Source: Bacillota bacterium
GTDB taxonomy: Bacteria > Bacillota > Clostridia > Oscillospirales > Acutalibacteraceae
Reading direction: 5' to 3'
Assembly: GCA_023397245.1 (NCBI GenBank)
Contig: JAEWUH010000131.1
Coordinates: 1-13,827 of the forward strand
Length of the DNA stretch: 13,827 nucleotides
Of the stretch, positions 5,240 to 13,307 are shown in pieces (the stretch's first letter is position 1; every line of letters begins with the position of its first letter). The notes beneath the pieces were generated by a model that was not told the origin of the DNA, did not search any database, and saw only the letters and a program-made list of their open reading frames with translations. The translations under genes were made by a program, and so were the position numbers.

Positions 5240-5968
5240 GTGAAAAAGATCAGAATATTGGCTTTTCTTGCCGCGCTGGCCACCGCGCTCGGCGTTTACC
5301 TGTTTTTTTCCTCCGTCAATAAGCCCTCAAAAATCATTCGGACAAGCGTGGTTGTAGCGGCAAAAGATATCAAGGCGAATACCACGATTACCGGTGACAT
5401 GGTAACGGTTTCCGAAATCGAGACGGAAGCAGTGCTTCCGAACGCGGTCAAAGAACTGCCGCTTGCCGTAGGCGCGGTGATGAAAACGGACGCGGTCGCC
5501 GGGGAACAGATACTGAGCGACCGGCTGATCAAAGCCGGAAAAACGGACGGTCAGACACTGGCCTATTCCATAACGCCCGGCATGAGAGCCATCACGATCG
5601 CGGTGGACAATACCAAAGGGCTGAGCGGCCTGATCAAGCCGGAAAACCGGATCGACCTCATCGCGCAGTTCCAGGTGGATGCGCAGGCAGAAAAAAGCGC
5701 CAGCTCTTCCGCCGTGAAAAACGCCCCGATGTCCAAGATACTGCTGCAGAATATCAAGGTGCTTGCCACCGACCAGACCCTTTCCAAGGACGCGAAAACC
5801 AATTCCTCCGGCTATTCGGCCATCACGCTTGAGGTTACGCCGCAGCAGGCCGTGGAACTGAGCTTTGCGGCGAAAAACGCTTCGCTTCAGGCAATCCTGC
5901 GGTCTCCGATCGATAACAAACAGGTTGAAGTGCCCCATATTACACAGCAGGATGTAATCGGAAATTGA
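5240..5968 (+). CDS. cpaB: CpaB/RcpC-family pilus assembly protein
   Basis: This 242-residue protein begins with an uncleaved signal-anchor (about 5-23) and has an extracytoplasmic SAF domain (about 35-97, with VVVAAKDIKANTTITGDMV and the LPLAVGAVMKTDAVAGEQIL region). The RcpC/CpaB domain follows (about 108-222, TPGMRAITIAVDN and LIKPENRIDLIAQF). In diderms CpaB works with the secretin. Here no secretin is present, so it is more likely to contact cell-wall glycan or guide the pilus through the wall. The start is GTG at 5240, supported by GGAGGG six bases upstream. It lies 35 bp after tadE and 20 bp before the TadZ gene, in a normal operon arrangement. Confidence 0.9.
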   Translation: MKKIRILAFLAALATALGVYLFFSSVNKPSKIIRTSVVVAAKDIKANTTITGDMVTVSEIETEAVLPNAVKELPLAVGAVMKTDAVAGEQILSDRLIKAGKTDGQTLAYSITPGMRAITIAVDNTKGLSGLIKPENRIDLIAQFQVDAQAEKSASSSAVKNAPMSKILLQNIKVLATDQTLSKDAKTNSSGYSAITLEVTPQQAVELSFAAKNASLQAILRSPIDNKQVEVPHITQQDVIGN

Positions 5969-5988
5969 ACGCCGGGGGAGGGTTTTAG

Positions 5989-7212
5989 ATGAAAATCAAT
6001 GTTTTGCTTGTAAGCAAGCTGGAGAGCACGCTGAACGCCATGCGCAGGCTGATCGACGACGAGGATATTACCGTAGTGGGCGAATCGTCCGGCGGGGTGC
6101 GGGCTCTGGACAAAATCGAAAACACATCGCCCGATGTCCTGATTATGACGCTCGGCGGCGGCGACCCCGACGTGCTGAACCTTACGGAACGCGTCGTCCT
6201 CCATAAACCCAGAACCTTTGTGGTACTCCTTGCCGAAAATATGGACGCCGATATTTTAATGGAAGCGACACGGGCGGGCGCGCATAATATCACCGGATTT
6301 CCCGCAACCGCAAAAGAGTTTGCCGAGTATATCAAATCGGTTTACAACAGCGAAACCACCCGGCTGAATTCTTTGGCGGAAAAGCAGAATATTACCTGGA
6401 TGTCGCGGGTCATCACCGTTTTTGGTTCAAAGGGCGGACTGGGGAAGACGACGATTGCCACCAACATCGCCGTACGGCTTGCGCAGAGCGGAAAGAAAGT
6501 GGCTCTGGTCGACCTCGACCTCCAGTTCGGAGATATTCATATTTTTCTGGATATCGAGCCGAAGGAAACGATTGCCGAGCTGGTGCAGGACGTTTATACG
6601 CCGAATATCGATTCCGTGCGCAGCTACATGGTCGTGCATTCCAGCGGCGTCCATGTGCTTTGCGCGCCAAAAAGCCCGGAATATTCCGAGGTCGTTTCGC
6701 CGGACAGGGTGCAGAGCCTTCTGAGCCTCCTGCGCTCTTATTATGACTTTGTCATTATCGATACGCCGCCGTGGTTCAACGAGGTTACCATGACGGCGAT
6801 TGAAAGCTCCTCAACGGTGCTGTTTGTCACCGGCCTTGATATTTCCATCCTCAAAAACTCCAAGCTATCCCTTTCTCTGTTTGAGTCGCTCAAGCAGAAG
6901 GACAAGGTACGGGTTCTGGTCAACCGGGCGGTGGAGATCAATACCATAACCCTGAACGACGTCCAGCGAATTATCGGCTGCCCCATTTGGGCAAAGATTC
7001 CCAGCGATTACAAGGTGGCGGTTTCCGCGCTCAACCGCGGCGTGCCGTTTATTCTGGGAGCACCGAATACCAAGCTCAGTCAGTCGCTTGCCGATGTGGC
7101 GGAGCTGCTCCTGAGCGGGGATTCCGATTACGATATCCAGAAGCTGGGTGCAAAAGAGAAGAAAAAGCTTCTCCGCAAGTACCGCACAAACGGGAGAAAA
7201 GAAGTCTTTTAG
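5989..7212 (+). CDS. cpaE: CpaE/TadZ-type localisation ATPase with pseudo-receiver
   Basis: This 407-residue protein has two domains. Residues 1-125 have the response-regulator receiver fold but lack the phosphorylation residues: the acidic pair after beta-1 is replaced by VSKLE, and the phospho-acceptor position is Thr54 in PDVLIMT. It should therefore be an atypical, non-phosphorylated receiver. Residues 140-375 form a ParA/MinD-like ATPase with an intact deviant Walker A (KGGLGKTT, 148-155), the following VDLDLQFGD motif, and IIDTPPWF. In Tad systems this protein marks the site of pilus assembly, often at a pole, and recruits TadA. The C-terminus is basic (KEKKKLLRKYRTNGRKEVF) and may bind membrane or partner. 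A strong ribosome site, GGGGGAGGG, precedes the ATG. The intact Walker motif contrasts with some TadZ proteins in which it is degenerate. Confidence 0.92.
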   Translation: MKINVLLVSKLESTLNAMRRLIDDEDITVVGESSGGVRALDKIENTSPDVLIMTLGGGDPDVLNLTERVVLHKPRTFVVLLAENMDADILMEATRAGAHNITGFPATAKEFAEYIKSVYNSETTRLNSLAEKQNITWMSRVITVFGSKGGLGKTTIATNIAVRLAQSGKKVALVDLDLQFGDIHIFLDIEPKETIAELVQDVYTPNIDSVRSYMVVHSSGVHVLCAPKSPEYSEVVSPDRVQSLLSLLRSYYDFVIIDTPPWFNEVTMTAIESSSTVLFVTGLDISILKNSKLSLSLFESLKQKDKVRVLVNRAVEINTITLNDVQRIIGCPIWAKIPSDYKVAVSALNRGVPFILGAPNTKLSQSLADVAELLLSGDSDYDIQKLGAKEKKKLLRKYRTNGRKEVF

Positions 7213-7237
7213 CACATTTTCCGGGAGGTGAATTCTT

Positions 7238-8596
7238 ATGACCCTGCTTGAACGGCTGGAACAGCAGAAATCGGCGGCCCGGCAGGCGGAAGAACAGCAG
7301 GAACCGGCTGCAGAAAAAAATGTGAGTGCCGCGGCGGATGAGTACGCGGAGCTGAAAGACCGCCTTCACAGCGAAGTGATCGAATGGATCAACCGCGAAG
7401 CGCCGGACAGCGACATGGCCGACAGGCAGCATGAGGATTCCCTCAAAGGTACCATCGACGCGTTCATCGGCAGCCACGGCATCAACATTACCAGAATCGA
7501 CCGGGCAAGGGTGGTCAGCGAGGTCTACAACGACATTGTCGGTCTGGGGCCGCTGGAACCTTTGCTCAGTGACCCGGACATTACCGAAATCATGGTGAAC
7601 GGCCCGTTTCGCGTCTATGTGGAACGCAGGGGCAAAATTGAACTGAGTTCCACCGTTTTCCGGGACGCCGACCACGTCATGAATGTCGTCAACCGCATTG
7701 TGGCCTCCGTGGGAAGAAGGGTAGATGAAGCCAGCCCGATGGTGGACGCCCGCCTTGCAGACGGTTCCCGCGTGAATGTCATTATTCCGCCGGTCGCGCT
7801 TACCGGGCCGACCATCACAATTCGAAAATTTCCCAAGAACCCGCTTCAGGCGGGCGATTTGATTAAATATAACTCGGTATCCCCAAAGATGATATCGTTT
7901 CTTGAGGTCTGCGTAAAGGGCAGGCTCAATATCATAGTTTCCGGCGGCACCGGCAGCGGAAAGACAACTCTGCTGAGCATTCTTTCCGGTTTTATCCCGG
8001 ATAACGAGCGCATTGTAACGATTGAGGACGCGGCGGAGCTCCAGCTGCGCCAGAACCATGTGGTTACTTTGGAGAGCAGGCCGCCGAACATTGAGGGCTC
8101 CGGCGCCATTACCATCCGCGACCTTGTGCGGAACGCGCTGCGGATGCGGCCGGACCGGATTATCGTCGGCGAGGTGCGTTCCGGCGAAACGCTGGATATG
8201 CTTCAGGCCATGAATACCGGGCATGACGGTTCGCTTACGACCGCCCACTCGAATTCGCCGCGGGATTTGCTTTCCCGTCTGGAAACGATGGTTCTCATGT
8301 CCGGCATGGACATTCCGGTCAAGGCAATCCGCGAGCAGATTGCCTCTGCCTTGGACCTGATTGTGCAGCAGTCCCGGTTCAAGGACGGTTCCAGAAAAAT
8401 TGTGAATATCACGGAGGTTGTCGGCATGGAAGGGGACACCATCATCCTGCAGGACCTTTACACCTACCGGCAGGACGGCGTGACCTCAACAGGCGCAATC
8501 AAGGGCAGTTTTGCTTCCACCGGAATCCGGCCGGGCTTTACGGAAAAGCTTGCGTCCAACGGCATTCTGGTGCGGGACGACTGGTTTACCAACTGA
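7238..8596 (+). CDS. cpaF: CpaF/TadA pilus assembly ATPase
   Basis: This is the secretion-superfamily (VirB11/GspE-like) hexameric ATPase that powers Tad pilus extension, 452 residues. All motor motifs are present: Walker A GGTGSGKTT (236-244), Asp box TIEDAAELQL (261-270), Walker B region RPDRIIVGEVRSGE (304-317), and His box GHDGSLTTAHS (328-338). The N-terminal domain carries the family segment VGLGPLEPLLSDPDITEIMV (101-120). Residues 10-40 are Gln/Glu/Ala-rich and look like a flexible linker or coiled segment. GGGAGGTG seven bases before the ATG fixes the start. It acts on the cytoplasmic face with TadB and TadC, whose genes follow at once. CpaF-type proteins have both extension and retraction roles in well-studied systems. 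Confidence 0.95.
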   Translation: MTLLERLEQQKSAARQAEEQQEPAAEKNVSAAADEYAELKDRLHSEVIEWINREAPDSDMADRQHEDSLKGTIDAFIGSHGINITRIDRARVVSEVYNDIVGLGPLEPLLSDPDITEIMVNGPFRVYVERRGKIELSSTVFRDADHVMNVVNRIVASVGRRVDEASPMVDARLADGSRVNVIIPPVALTGPTITIRKFPKNPLQAGDLIKYNSVSPKMISFLEVCVKGRLNIIVSGGTGSGKTTLLSILSGFIPDNERIVTIEDAAELQLRQNHVVTLESRPPNIEGSGAITIRDLVRNALRMRPDRIIVGEVRSGETLDMLQAMNTGHDGSLTTAHSNSPRDLLSRLETMVLMSGMDIPVKAIREQIASALDLIVQQSRFKDGSRKIVNITEVVGMEGDTIILQDLYTYRQDGVTSTGAIKGSFASTGIRPGFTEKLASNGILVRDDWFTN

Positions 8597-8605
8597 GGTG
8601 CAACG

Positions 8606-9547
8606 ATGGAGACAGCTTTGGCGTCGCTTTCCGCGGCGGTTTTCGTATATCTGGTTTTCCTCCTGCTTTTTGACCGTTCCTCCGAGGACAAAATAAAAAA
8701 GAGGCTGGACGGTTTGATCGCCAACAGCGACATGGACGGCATCCATGACGATGTGATCCGGGAAAAACAAAAAAGGATCAGCCAAAATAAAGGGAGCGGC
8801 CTCATCAGCCGGAAGCTGGAGGACAGCCTTGCGATGGCCGGCGTAAAGCTGAACGCAAAGGAATACCTCTGCGCGTGGGCAGGGGCGGTGTTCCTGCCGA
8901 GCCTGATGCTGCTTGCGCTGGGCAGAAACCCGGTTTCCGCACTCGGCGCGGGAGCGGTCGGCTTTGCGATTCCGCCTGTACTGGTGCAGAGAAGCAAGAA
9001 AAAACGGCAGGATTTATTCAACAAGCAGCTTGGCCAGTCCCTCGTCATCATGAGCAACAGTATCAAATCCGGCTATTCCTTCCAGCAGGCCATGCAGAGT
9101 ATCGCGTCGGATATGCAGCCGCCTATTTCCACCGAGTTTGAAAAAACGCTGCGTGAAATGCGTTACGGCGTCCGGCAGGAGGAAGCGCTTGACCATCTGG
9201 TGGAACGGGCGCAGAATCAGGACCTTGGTCTTCTGATTTCTGCCGTGGCGACCTCCGCGCAGGTCGGCTCAAACCTGTCCGAAATCATCGATAATATATC
9301 GGTTACCATAACGGACCGGGTGAAAATCCGGGACGAAGTCAGAAATCTTTCCGCGCAGGGGAGAATTTCCGGGCTCATCATCGGCCTGCTCCCGGTGGTG
9401 CTGTTTCTGATGCTCATGGTCGTCAATCCGAGCTATATTCTTTCCTTCTTTGAGGAAACCGCGGGCAAAATTATGATTGCGGTTGGGGTGGCGCTTGAAG
9501 TGATCGGGTTCCTTGTAATCAATAAAATTGTGGATATCAAATACTGA
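8606..9547 (+). CDS. tadB: TadB inner-membrane platform protein
   Basis: This 313-residue type II secretion F-domain protein (PF00482) is one half of the Tad assembly platform. It has an N-terminal membrane helix (about 3-22), a pair of hydrophobic segments (about 86-126), a cytoplasmic F domain (about 142-255, including QLGQSLVIMSNSIKSGYSFQ and the acidic, Gln-rich repeat around 185-225), and two C-terminal helices (about 253-280 and 287-305). GAGGTG is placed seven bases before the ATG, and the start lies 9 bp after the cpaF stop, so the genes are probably translationally coupled. It should bind the TadA hexamer on the cytoplasmic side and pass Flp subunits into the growing filament. Confidence 0.92.
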   Translation: METALASLSAAVFVYLVFLLLFDRSSEDKIKKRLDGLIANSDMDGIHDDVIREKQKRISQNKGSGLISRKLEDSLAMAGVKLNAKEYLCAWAGAVFLPSLMLLALGRNPVSALGAGAVGFAIPPVLVQRSKKKRQDLFNKQLGQSLVIMSNSIKSGYSFQQAMQSIASDMQPPISTEFEKTLREMRYGVRQEEALDHLVERAQNQDLGLLISAVATSAQVGSNLSEIIDNISVTITDRVKIRDEVRNLSAQGRISGLIIGLLPVVLFLMLMVVNPSYILSFFEETAGKIMIAVGVALEVIGFLVINKIVDIKY

Positions 9548-9581
9548 GACGGCTGTTTCTCAAGAAAGGATCGCGAGAAAG

Positions 9582-10523
9582 ATGGAATGGTTTGCTGCGG
9601 TCTGTGCGGGTGTTCTGATATATGCCCTGATTCTGCTCCTCCTGCACCGCAGGGGCGAGCAGGCTGACACGGTGCGCCGCAGGCTGGACTCCATCGGCAG
9701 CGGTTCCAGGAAAGCATTTGCGCTCGACGAAGAAATGGGCAAGCCGCTTGCGGACCGTTTGATCAAGCCCATGCTGCGGAAGCTGGCGGGGAAGCTCACA
9801 AGAATCGCGCCAAAATCAGAGGGAAGCGATCCGGCGAAGAACCGGCAGACCGGCAGGCTGAAAAAAATGTTGATGCAGGCGGGCTTTACCATGAGCGCTG
9901 CGGAATTCAGCATAATCCGGTTTTTGGTGATCGCCGGAACCGCGCTGCTGGCTGCATTTATCGCAATCCTTCTTAAACTGGAGCCGGGGAACGTCATCCT
10001 TGCGCTTCTGATCGGGCTTTTTACCGGGTACACGGGAATGCGCTATTTCCTGTCTCTCAGTGTGACAAAAAGGCGGCAGGAGATCGAAAAGCAGCTCCCG
10101 GAGGTGCTTGATCTTCTCAGTGTGAGCGTGGAAGCAGGGCTGGGTTTTGAACAGGCGATCGACCATGTAACGAAAAACATGGAGGGGCCGCTGATCGACG
10201 AGCTTACGGTCACTTACCGCGAAATGACCATGGGCAGACCCAGAAAAGACGCGCTGACCCTGTTGGGCGAGCGCTGCGAGATTGAGGATTTAAAGTCGTT
10301 CGCGGGGGCGGTGGTTCAGGCGGGGCAGCTCGGTATTTCCATTAAAAATGTGCTTCAGTCACAGTCGGCGGCGATGCGGCAGGCAAGAAAAGCCAGAATA
10401 CAGGAAAAGGCAAGCAAGATTTCCGTGAAAATACTGATTCCGATGGTTATGTTCATTTTTCCGGTCATCTTCATTGTCCTTCTGGGGCCGGCTGTGTTAA
10501 GTATCATAAAAGCGTTGGGATAG
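9582..10523 (+). CDS. tadC: TadC inner-membrane platform protein
   Basis: This second F-domain protein (PF00482) has 313 residues and partners with TadB. It shows an N-terminal helix (about 4-22), a central hydrophobic pair (about 112-158), an F domain (about 171-285, with QLPEVLDLLSVSVEAGLGFE and EMTMGRPRKDAL), and a C-terminal hydrophobic stretch (about 283-308). An in-frame ATG at 9528 would overlap the end of tadB and has no ribosome site. The ATG at 9582 is chosen because AAGAAAGGA lies upstream and the protein then begins with a normal membrane helix, as in relatives. The gap to tadB is then 34 bp. The stop codon lies within the ribosome site of the next gene. Confidence 0.9.
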   Translation: MEWFAAVCAGVLIYALILLLLHRRGEQADTVRRRLDSIGSGSRKAFALDEEMGKPLADRLIKPMLRKLAGKLTRIAPKSEGSDPAKNRQTGRLKKMLMQAGFTMSAAEFSIIRFLVIAGTALLAAFIAILLKLEPGNVILALLIGLFTGYTGMRYFLSLSVTKRRQEIEKQLPEVLDLLSVSVEAGLGFEQAIDHVTKNMEGPLIDELTVTYREMTMGRPRKDALTLLGERCEIEDLKSFAGAVVQAGQLGISIKNVLQSQSAAMRQARKARIQEKASKISVKILIPMVMFIFPVIFIVLLGPAVLSIIKALG

Positions 10524-10531
10524 GTGATTCT

Positions 10532-10894
10532 ATGACGGTTCGGATTGGCGATAAAATATTTGCGGACAGGATACAGCCTGCGGACCGCTTTTTTGCAAGG
10601 TTCATCGGGCTGATGGGAAAGAAAAAGCTGGAGAATAACGAAGGGCTGCTGCTTTTTCGCTGTTCGTCCATACACTGCTTCTTTATGCGGTTTCCCATCG
10701 ATACGGTTTACCTTTCCGCGAAAATGGAAGTGCTTGGAATCGAAACGGTTAAACCGTGGCGAATCGGGCACTTTTTCAGGGGGACAAAGCATGTGCTTGA
10801 ACTGCCGGGCGGATTTGCAGCCGGAAAAATCCGCGTCGGGGATATTTTAATGATAAATGAAGAACAGGACGGAGGCGCTTTCCATGCCGGATAG
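10532..10894 (+). CDS. DUF192-family protein in the Tad operon
   Basis: This 120-residue protein belongs to the DUF192/COG1430 family (PF02643), a small beta-barrel-like fold of unknown biochemical role. The family core is visible: ARFIGLMGKKKLENNEGLLL, then the HCFFMRFPIDTVYL motif, and near the end VLELPGGFAAGKIRVGDIL. Many DUF192 proteins are exported, but this one has no signal peptide and probably stays in the cytoplasm. AGGTGA overlapping the tadC stop acts as ribosome site, and its own 3' end overlaps the next gene by 11 bp, so it is firmly inside the operon. I recall family members next to tad genes in other Gram-positive bacteria, which suggests a real functional link, but the role is not known. 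Confidence 0.85.
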   Translation: MTVRIGDKIFADRIQPADRFFARFIGLMGKKKLENNEGLLLFRCSSIHCFFMRFPIDTVYLSAKMEVLGIETVKPWRIGHFFRGTKHVLELPGGFAAGKIRVGDILMINEEQDGGAFHAG

Positions 10895-11942
10895 CAGCGA
10901 AAAAAACGAAGTCATCTTTCTCAGGGAACGAACCGAGAAGGAGAATATGGAGCATTACCTTAAAAGGACACTGGGCGGATACTCTAAAAAATCAATCATG
11001 GAATATATGACGGTTCTCCGCAGTCAGCAGATGGCCGCGGCGGAGACCTTCAACCAGAATCTGCAGGAGCTTTATGAGGAAAAGAAAAGTCTTCTGGAAA
11101 ACAGCGAGGTATTGAAGACCAAAGCGGCGAAGGCCGAAGCGGAGCTAAAAAGCCTGACGGAAGCAATCGCGGCCTATCAGCTGGAAGGCGAAACCTTTTC
11201 GGCGCAGGATATTATCGCGCTGAAAAGCAAAAATGCCGCCATGGAAGCGGAAATACGGAAAGCCAACTATGAAAAGCAGCAGCTGGAAACGCAAATTGAC
11301 CGTTTGAACGATACCGTCGGGGAAATGAAAACCGAATTGAAAAAAGCGAAGCAGGAAACGCAGATTCAGAAGGAGCTGCTTATCAGCGAGAAGGCGGAGA
11401 CCAAAAAACAGCACGATCTGGTCGCCGATTTATCCGGCAAAGCAGAGGGCTTGAGCGACGAAGTTCAATACCTGAAAGGAATTATTACCGAAGGGGAAAC
11501 GGCAAAGCTGCAGGCGCGGATTGACGAACTGATGGCGGATACCGCAAAGCAGGCGGAGATCATTGCCTGCCGGAACGCGCAGCTGGAGGAAAAGGAGACG
11601 GCGGTGCAGACGCTCCGGGAGGAAAACGGCGCGCTGAAGGAAAGCGTCGGTCATCTTATCGAATCGGTTGATAAAATCATGGTTCAAAACAAAAAGCTTG
11701 AGCTGTGCAGTCGGGAGCTGGGCGCAAGGCTGGAGGAAGCAAATAAAAATACAATCGAACTGATTAACCAGAAGTCCGGAGTAACCGTCGAAAAACTGAC
11801 CTTAGGACGGAAATTGGATGAGGCGAACCTTAAGCTTTCTTCGCTGGAAATGCAGACCTGTAAAAAAGAGAAGCAAGAGGCGATACTTACTGCCACTGTA
11901 AGCCCGGAGCCGAAACATGAACGCAAAGAGATTCTTGAGTAA
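10884..11942 (+). CDS. Long coiled-coil protein with DivIVA-like N-terminal motif
   Basis: This 352-residue cytoplasmic protein is not assigned to a named family. Residues 26-49 (starting LKRTLGGYSKKSIMEYMTVL) resemble the short GY-containing membrane-binding motif at the start of DivIVA/GpsB-type proteins. Residues 50-335 are almost continuous heptad-rich coiled coil, rich in Glu, Lys, Ala and Gln, with a possible break near 180-205. The tail (about 336-352) is short and polar. There is no signal peptide or membrane segment. An in-frame ATG at 10857 has no ribosome site. The ATG at 10884 follows GGAGG at 8 bases and overlaps the DUF192 gene by 11 bp, indicating translational coupling. As last gene of the Tad operon it could be a polar or septal scaffold for the machine, perhaps with TadZ; this is inference. 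A generic coiled-coil annotation is the safe call. Confidence 0.8.
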   Translation: MPDSSEKNEVIFLRERTEKENMEHYLKRTLGGYSKKSIMEYMTVLRSQQMAAAETFNQNLQELYEEKKSLLENSEVLKTKAAKAEAELKSLTEAIAAYQLEGETFSAQDIIALKSKNAAMEAEIRKANYEKQQLETQIDRLNDTVGEMKTELKKAKQETQIQKELLISEKAETKKQHDLVADLSGKAEGLSDEVQYLKGIITEGETAKLQARIDELMADTAKQAEIIACRNAQLEEKETAVQTLREENGALKESVGHLIESVDKIMVQNKKLELCSRELGARLEEANKNTIELINQKSGVTVEKLTLGRKLDEANLKLSSLEMQTCKKEKQEAILTATVSPEPKHERKEILE

Positions 11943-11975
11943 TAGCAGGATTTTCAAAATAATAAGCATAAAAAT

Positions 11976-12013
11976 ACCCGGAAGAGCGTTGTGTGTTCTT
12001 CCGGGTTTACTTT
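11976..12013. terminator. Bidirectional terminator at the end of the Tad operon
   Basis: ACCCGGAAGA (11976-11985) pairs with TCTTCCGGGT (11997-12006), extendable by two pairs. On the plus strand TTACTTTTT follows; on the minus strand TATTTTTATG follows. It lies 33 bp after the coiled-coil gene stop and about 20 bp past the stop of the convergent TadG-like gene, so it ends both. Confidence 0.88.
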
Positions 12014-12025
12014 TTACAGAAGGGC

Positions 12026-13084
12026 TTATTCCGCCAGCCTTCGGATTGTGGGCGGAATGCTTTTTTCCGCCACCCAGTCCTGATAGGTTACGTTCATACC
12101 GCCGTTGCTGTTGATTTCGTTCGCGATGATGCTGCCGTATATCTGGTCGCTCTTCCCGTTCAGGGTTACGGTGCCGTTCGGGGCATAGATGATGCCGTTC
12201 ATATTTTCCCCGCCGCCGTCAAAGGTAACGCTTCCGTTCAGGGTACAAAGACATACCGAGGCGGCAGAGTCCATACTGACGCCGCTGCCGTGGAAGGTAA
12301 TGTTCCCGGAGACGATCATGCAGCCGGAGGAATTGATGCCGCTGCCGTCAATGGTCAGGCTCCCGTCATAATAGACGACGGGGTTTGCAGCGAGCAGGCT
12401 GTTCAGCTGGTCGGCCGTCAGTGTCAGGCTGCTGCCGCCGTTTGTGTAAGTATAGGCTTTATTCAGAACGTCCGAAAAATCCGGCATGGAGATATTGGAA
12501 GAGTTTTTCACTGCGGTGGCGGTCAGCCCGCTGTTGTCAATATTTCCCACTGCCGTCACCGTGCCGTCCACATCCGTCTGGCCGTTAATCACGATGCTGT
12601 TGTTCGAATGGATATCCCCGCTGATCCGGTTTTGCCCGGTCATGGTAAGCAGGTCGATGTTACTGCCGGAAAACAGCGCATATTTATAAGGATACAGCAC
12701 ATCGGAGAGCGTCGCTGCCGCCTTTACGGTTACGTTTGTGGATTGGAAGCCCATCACTTTTGCAAAGGTGTATTCCACCGGCCGGGAGGCGGTTACGGTC
12801 ACTTTCCGGTCCGAATTGGAAAACAGTACGGTGACGGGACTGCTGATTCCGTTTGCGCCTGCGTATTCCTCCGCCGAATTCCGGGAAGCCGCCTCGTCGG
12901 GCAGATCATTTACGGCGGCAAGCGCGGCGGCGTCAACGGCATTCTGCAGGTTCGACTTTACGACCGCGATTCTGCCAATATCGACGGTAAGCGCCCCCAT
13001 GCCGATCAAAACCGTAACAAGCAGTGCAAACAGAACCATTACCTGGCCGGATTCGCCTTCACACCGTTTTATATTTGCTGACAT
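12026..13084 (-). CDS. TadG-like protein with C-terminal beta-helix-like domain
   Basis: This 352-residue protein starts with a Tad/TadG-like N-terminus (PF13400-type): ESGQVMVLFALLVTVLIGMG, then ALTVDIGRIAVVKSNLQNAV and DAAALAAVND. Gly13 before QVMVLF sits where a prepilin site would be, but Glu at +5 is Leu, so cleavage is doubtful. Residues 60-125 form a beta-rich segment common in TadG-like proteins. From about 135 to 335 short Gly/Asn/Ser/Val-rich repeats such as SGNITFHGSG, NGSVTFDGGG and APNGTVTLNGK suggest a right-handed beta-helix or polymer-forming surface domain. An upstream in-frame ATG at 13099 lacks a ribosome site; the ATG at 13084 has GGGGG 8 bases ahead. It is transcribed toward the Tad operon from its own promoter, so its expression can differ from the main cluster. 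It is likely anchored at the membrane and exposed in or beyond the wall. Confidence 0.85.
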   Translation of the reverse strand: MSANIKRCEGESGQVMVLFALLVTVLIGMGALTVDIGRIAVVKSNLQNAVDAAALAAVNDLPDEAASRNSAEEYAGANGISSPVTVLFSNSDRKVTVTASRPVEYTFAKVMGFQSTNVTVKAAATLSDVLYPYKYALFSGSNIDLLTMTGQNRISGDIHSNNSIVINGQTDVDGTVTAVGNIDNSGLTATAVKNSSNISMPDFSDVLNKAYTYTNGGSSLTLTADQLNSLLAANPVVYYDGSLTIDGSGINSSGCMIVSGNITFHGSGVSMDSAASVCLCTLNGSVTFDGGGENMNGIIYAPNGTVTLNGKSDQIYGSIIANEINSNGGMNVTYQDWVAEKSIPPTIRRLAE

Positions 13085-13136
13085 TTCCCGTACCCCCATA
13101 TTCAGGATATAAGAAACCGTATATTAATTCAACTTA

Positions 13137-13164
13137 ATTATAAGCGAATTCCTGAAAGTGTAAG
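13137..13164 (-). promoter_or_regulatory. Promoter of the TadG-like gene
   Basis: On the minus strand CTTACA (13164-13159) and TATAAT (13142-13137) are 16 bases apart. The -10 is perfect and the -35 matches 4 of 6. The start would be near 13130, about 45 nt before the ATG at 13084. Confidence 0.55.
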
Positions 13165-13278
13165 TTATTATTTCATATTATGGCAGCGTGTCTGCATGAA
13201 AAGTTTTCTTTTTTAACGCCTTTTTTAGAGTGGAGCAAGCCGGTAAAATCCGGCGAATTTACTGGAAATAACTGCGGA

Positions 13279-13307
13279 TTGAAGCACATTGCCGGAGGCG
13301 ATATACT
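13279..13307 (+). promoter_or_regulatory. Promoter of the leucine-rich repeat protein gene
   Basis: TTGAAG (13279-13284) and TATACT (13302-13307) are 17 bases apart, placing the start near 13314, about 36 nt before the ATG. An inverted repeat, TTAAC (13307-13311) and GTTAA (13317-13321), covers the start site and could be an operator. A short hairpin, GCCGG (13239-13243) with CCGGC (13250-13254), lies upstream. The rest of the 265-bp gap between the divergent genes shows nothing else I can support. Confidence 0.55.

Noticed and set aside
7076..8248. A 390-codon minus-strand open frame
   Set aside because: It lies opposite cpaF, which has all its ATPase motifs. The minus frame is His/Arg-rich with no domain pattern and no ribosome site.
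11993..13081. A 362-codon plus-strand open frame
   Set aside because: It is the antisense shadow of the TadG-like gene, has no ribosome site, contains no recognisable domain, and would run through the bidirectional terminator.
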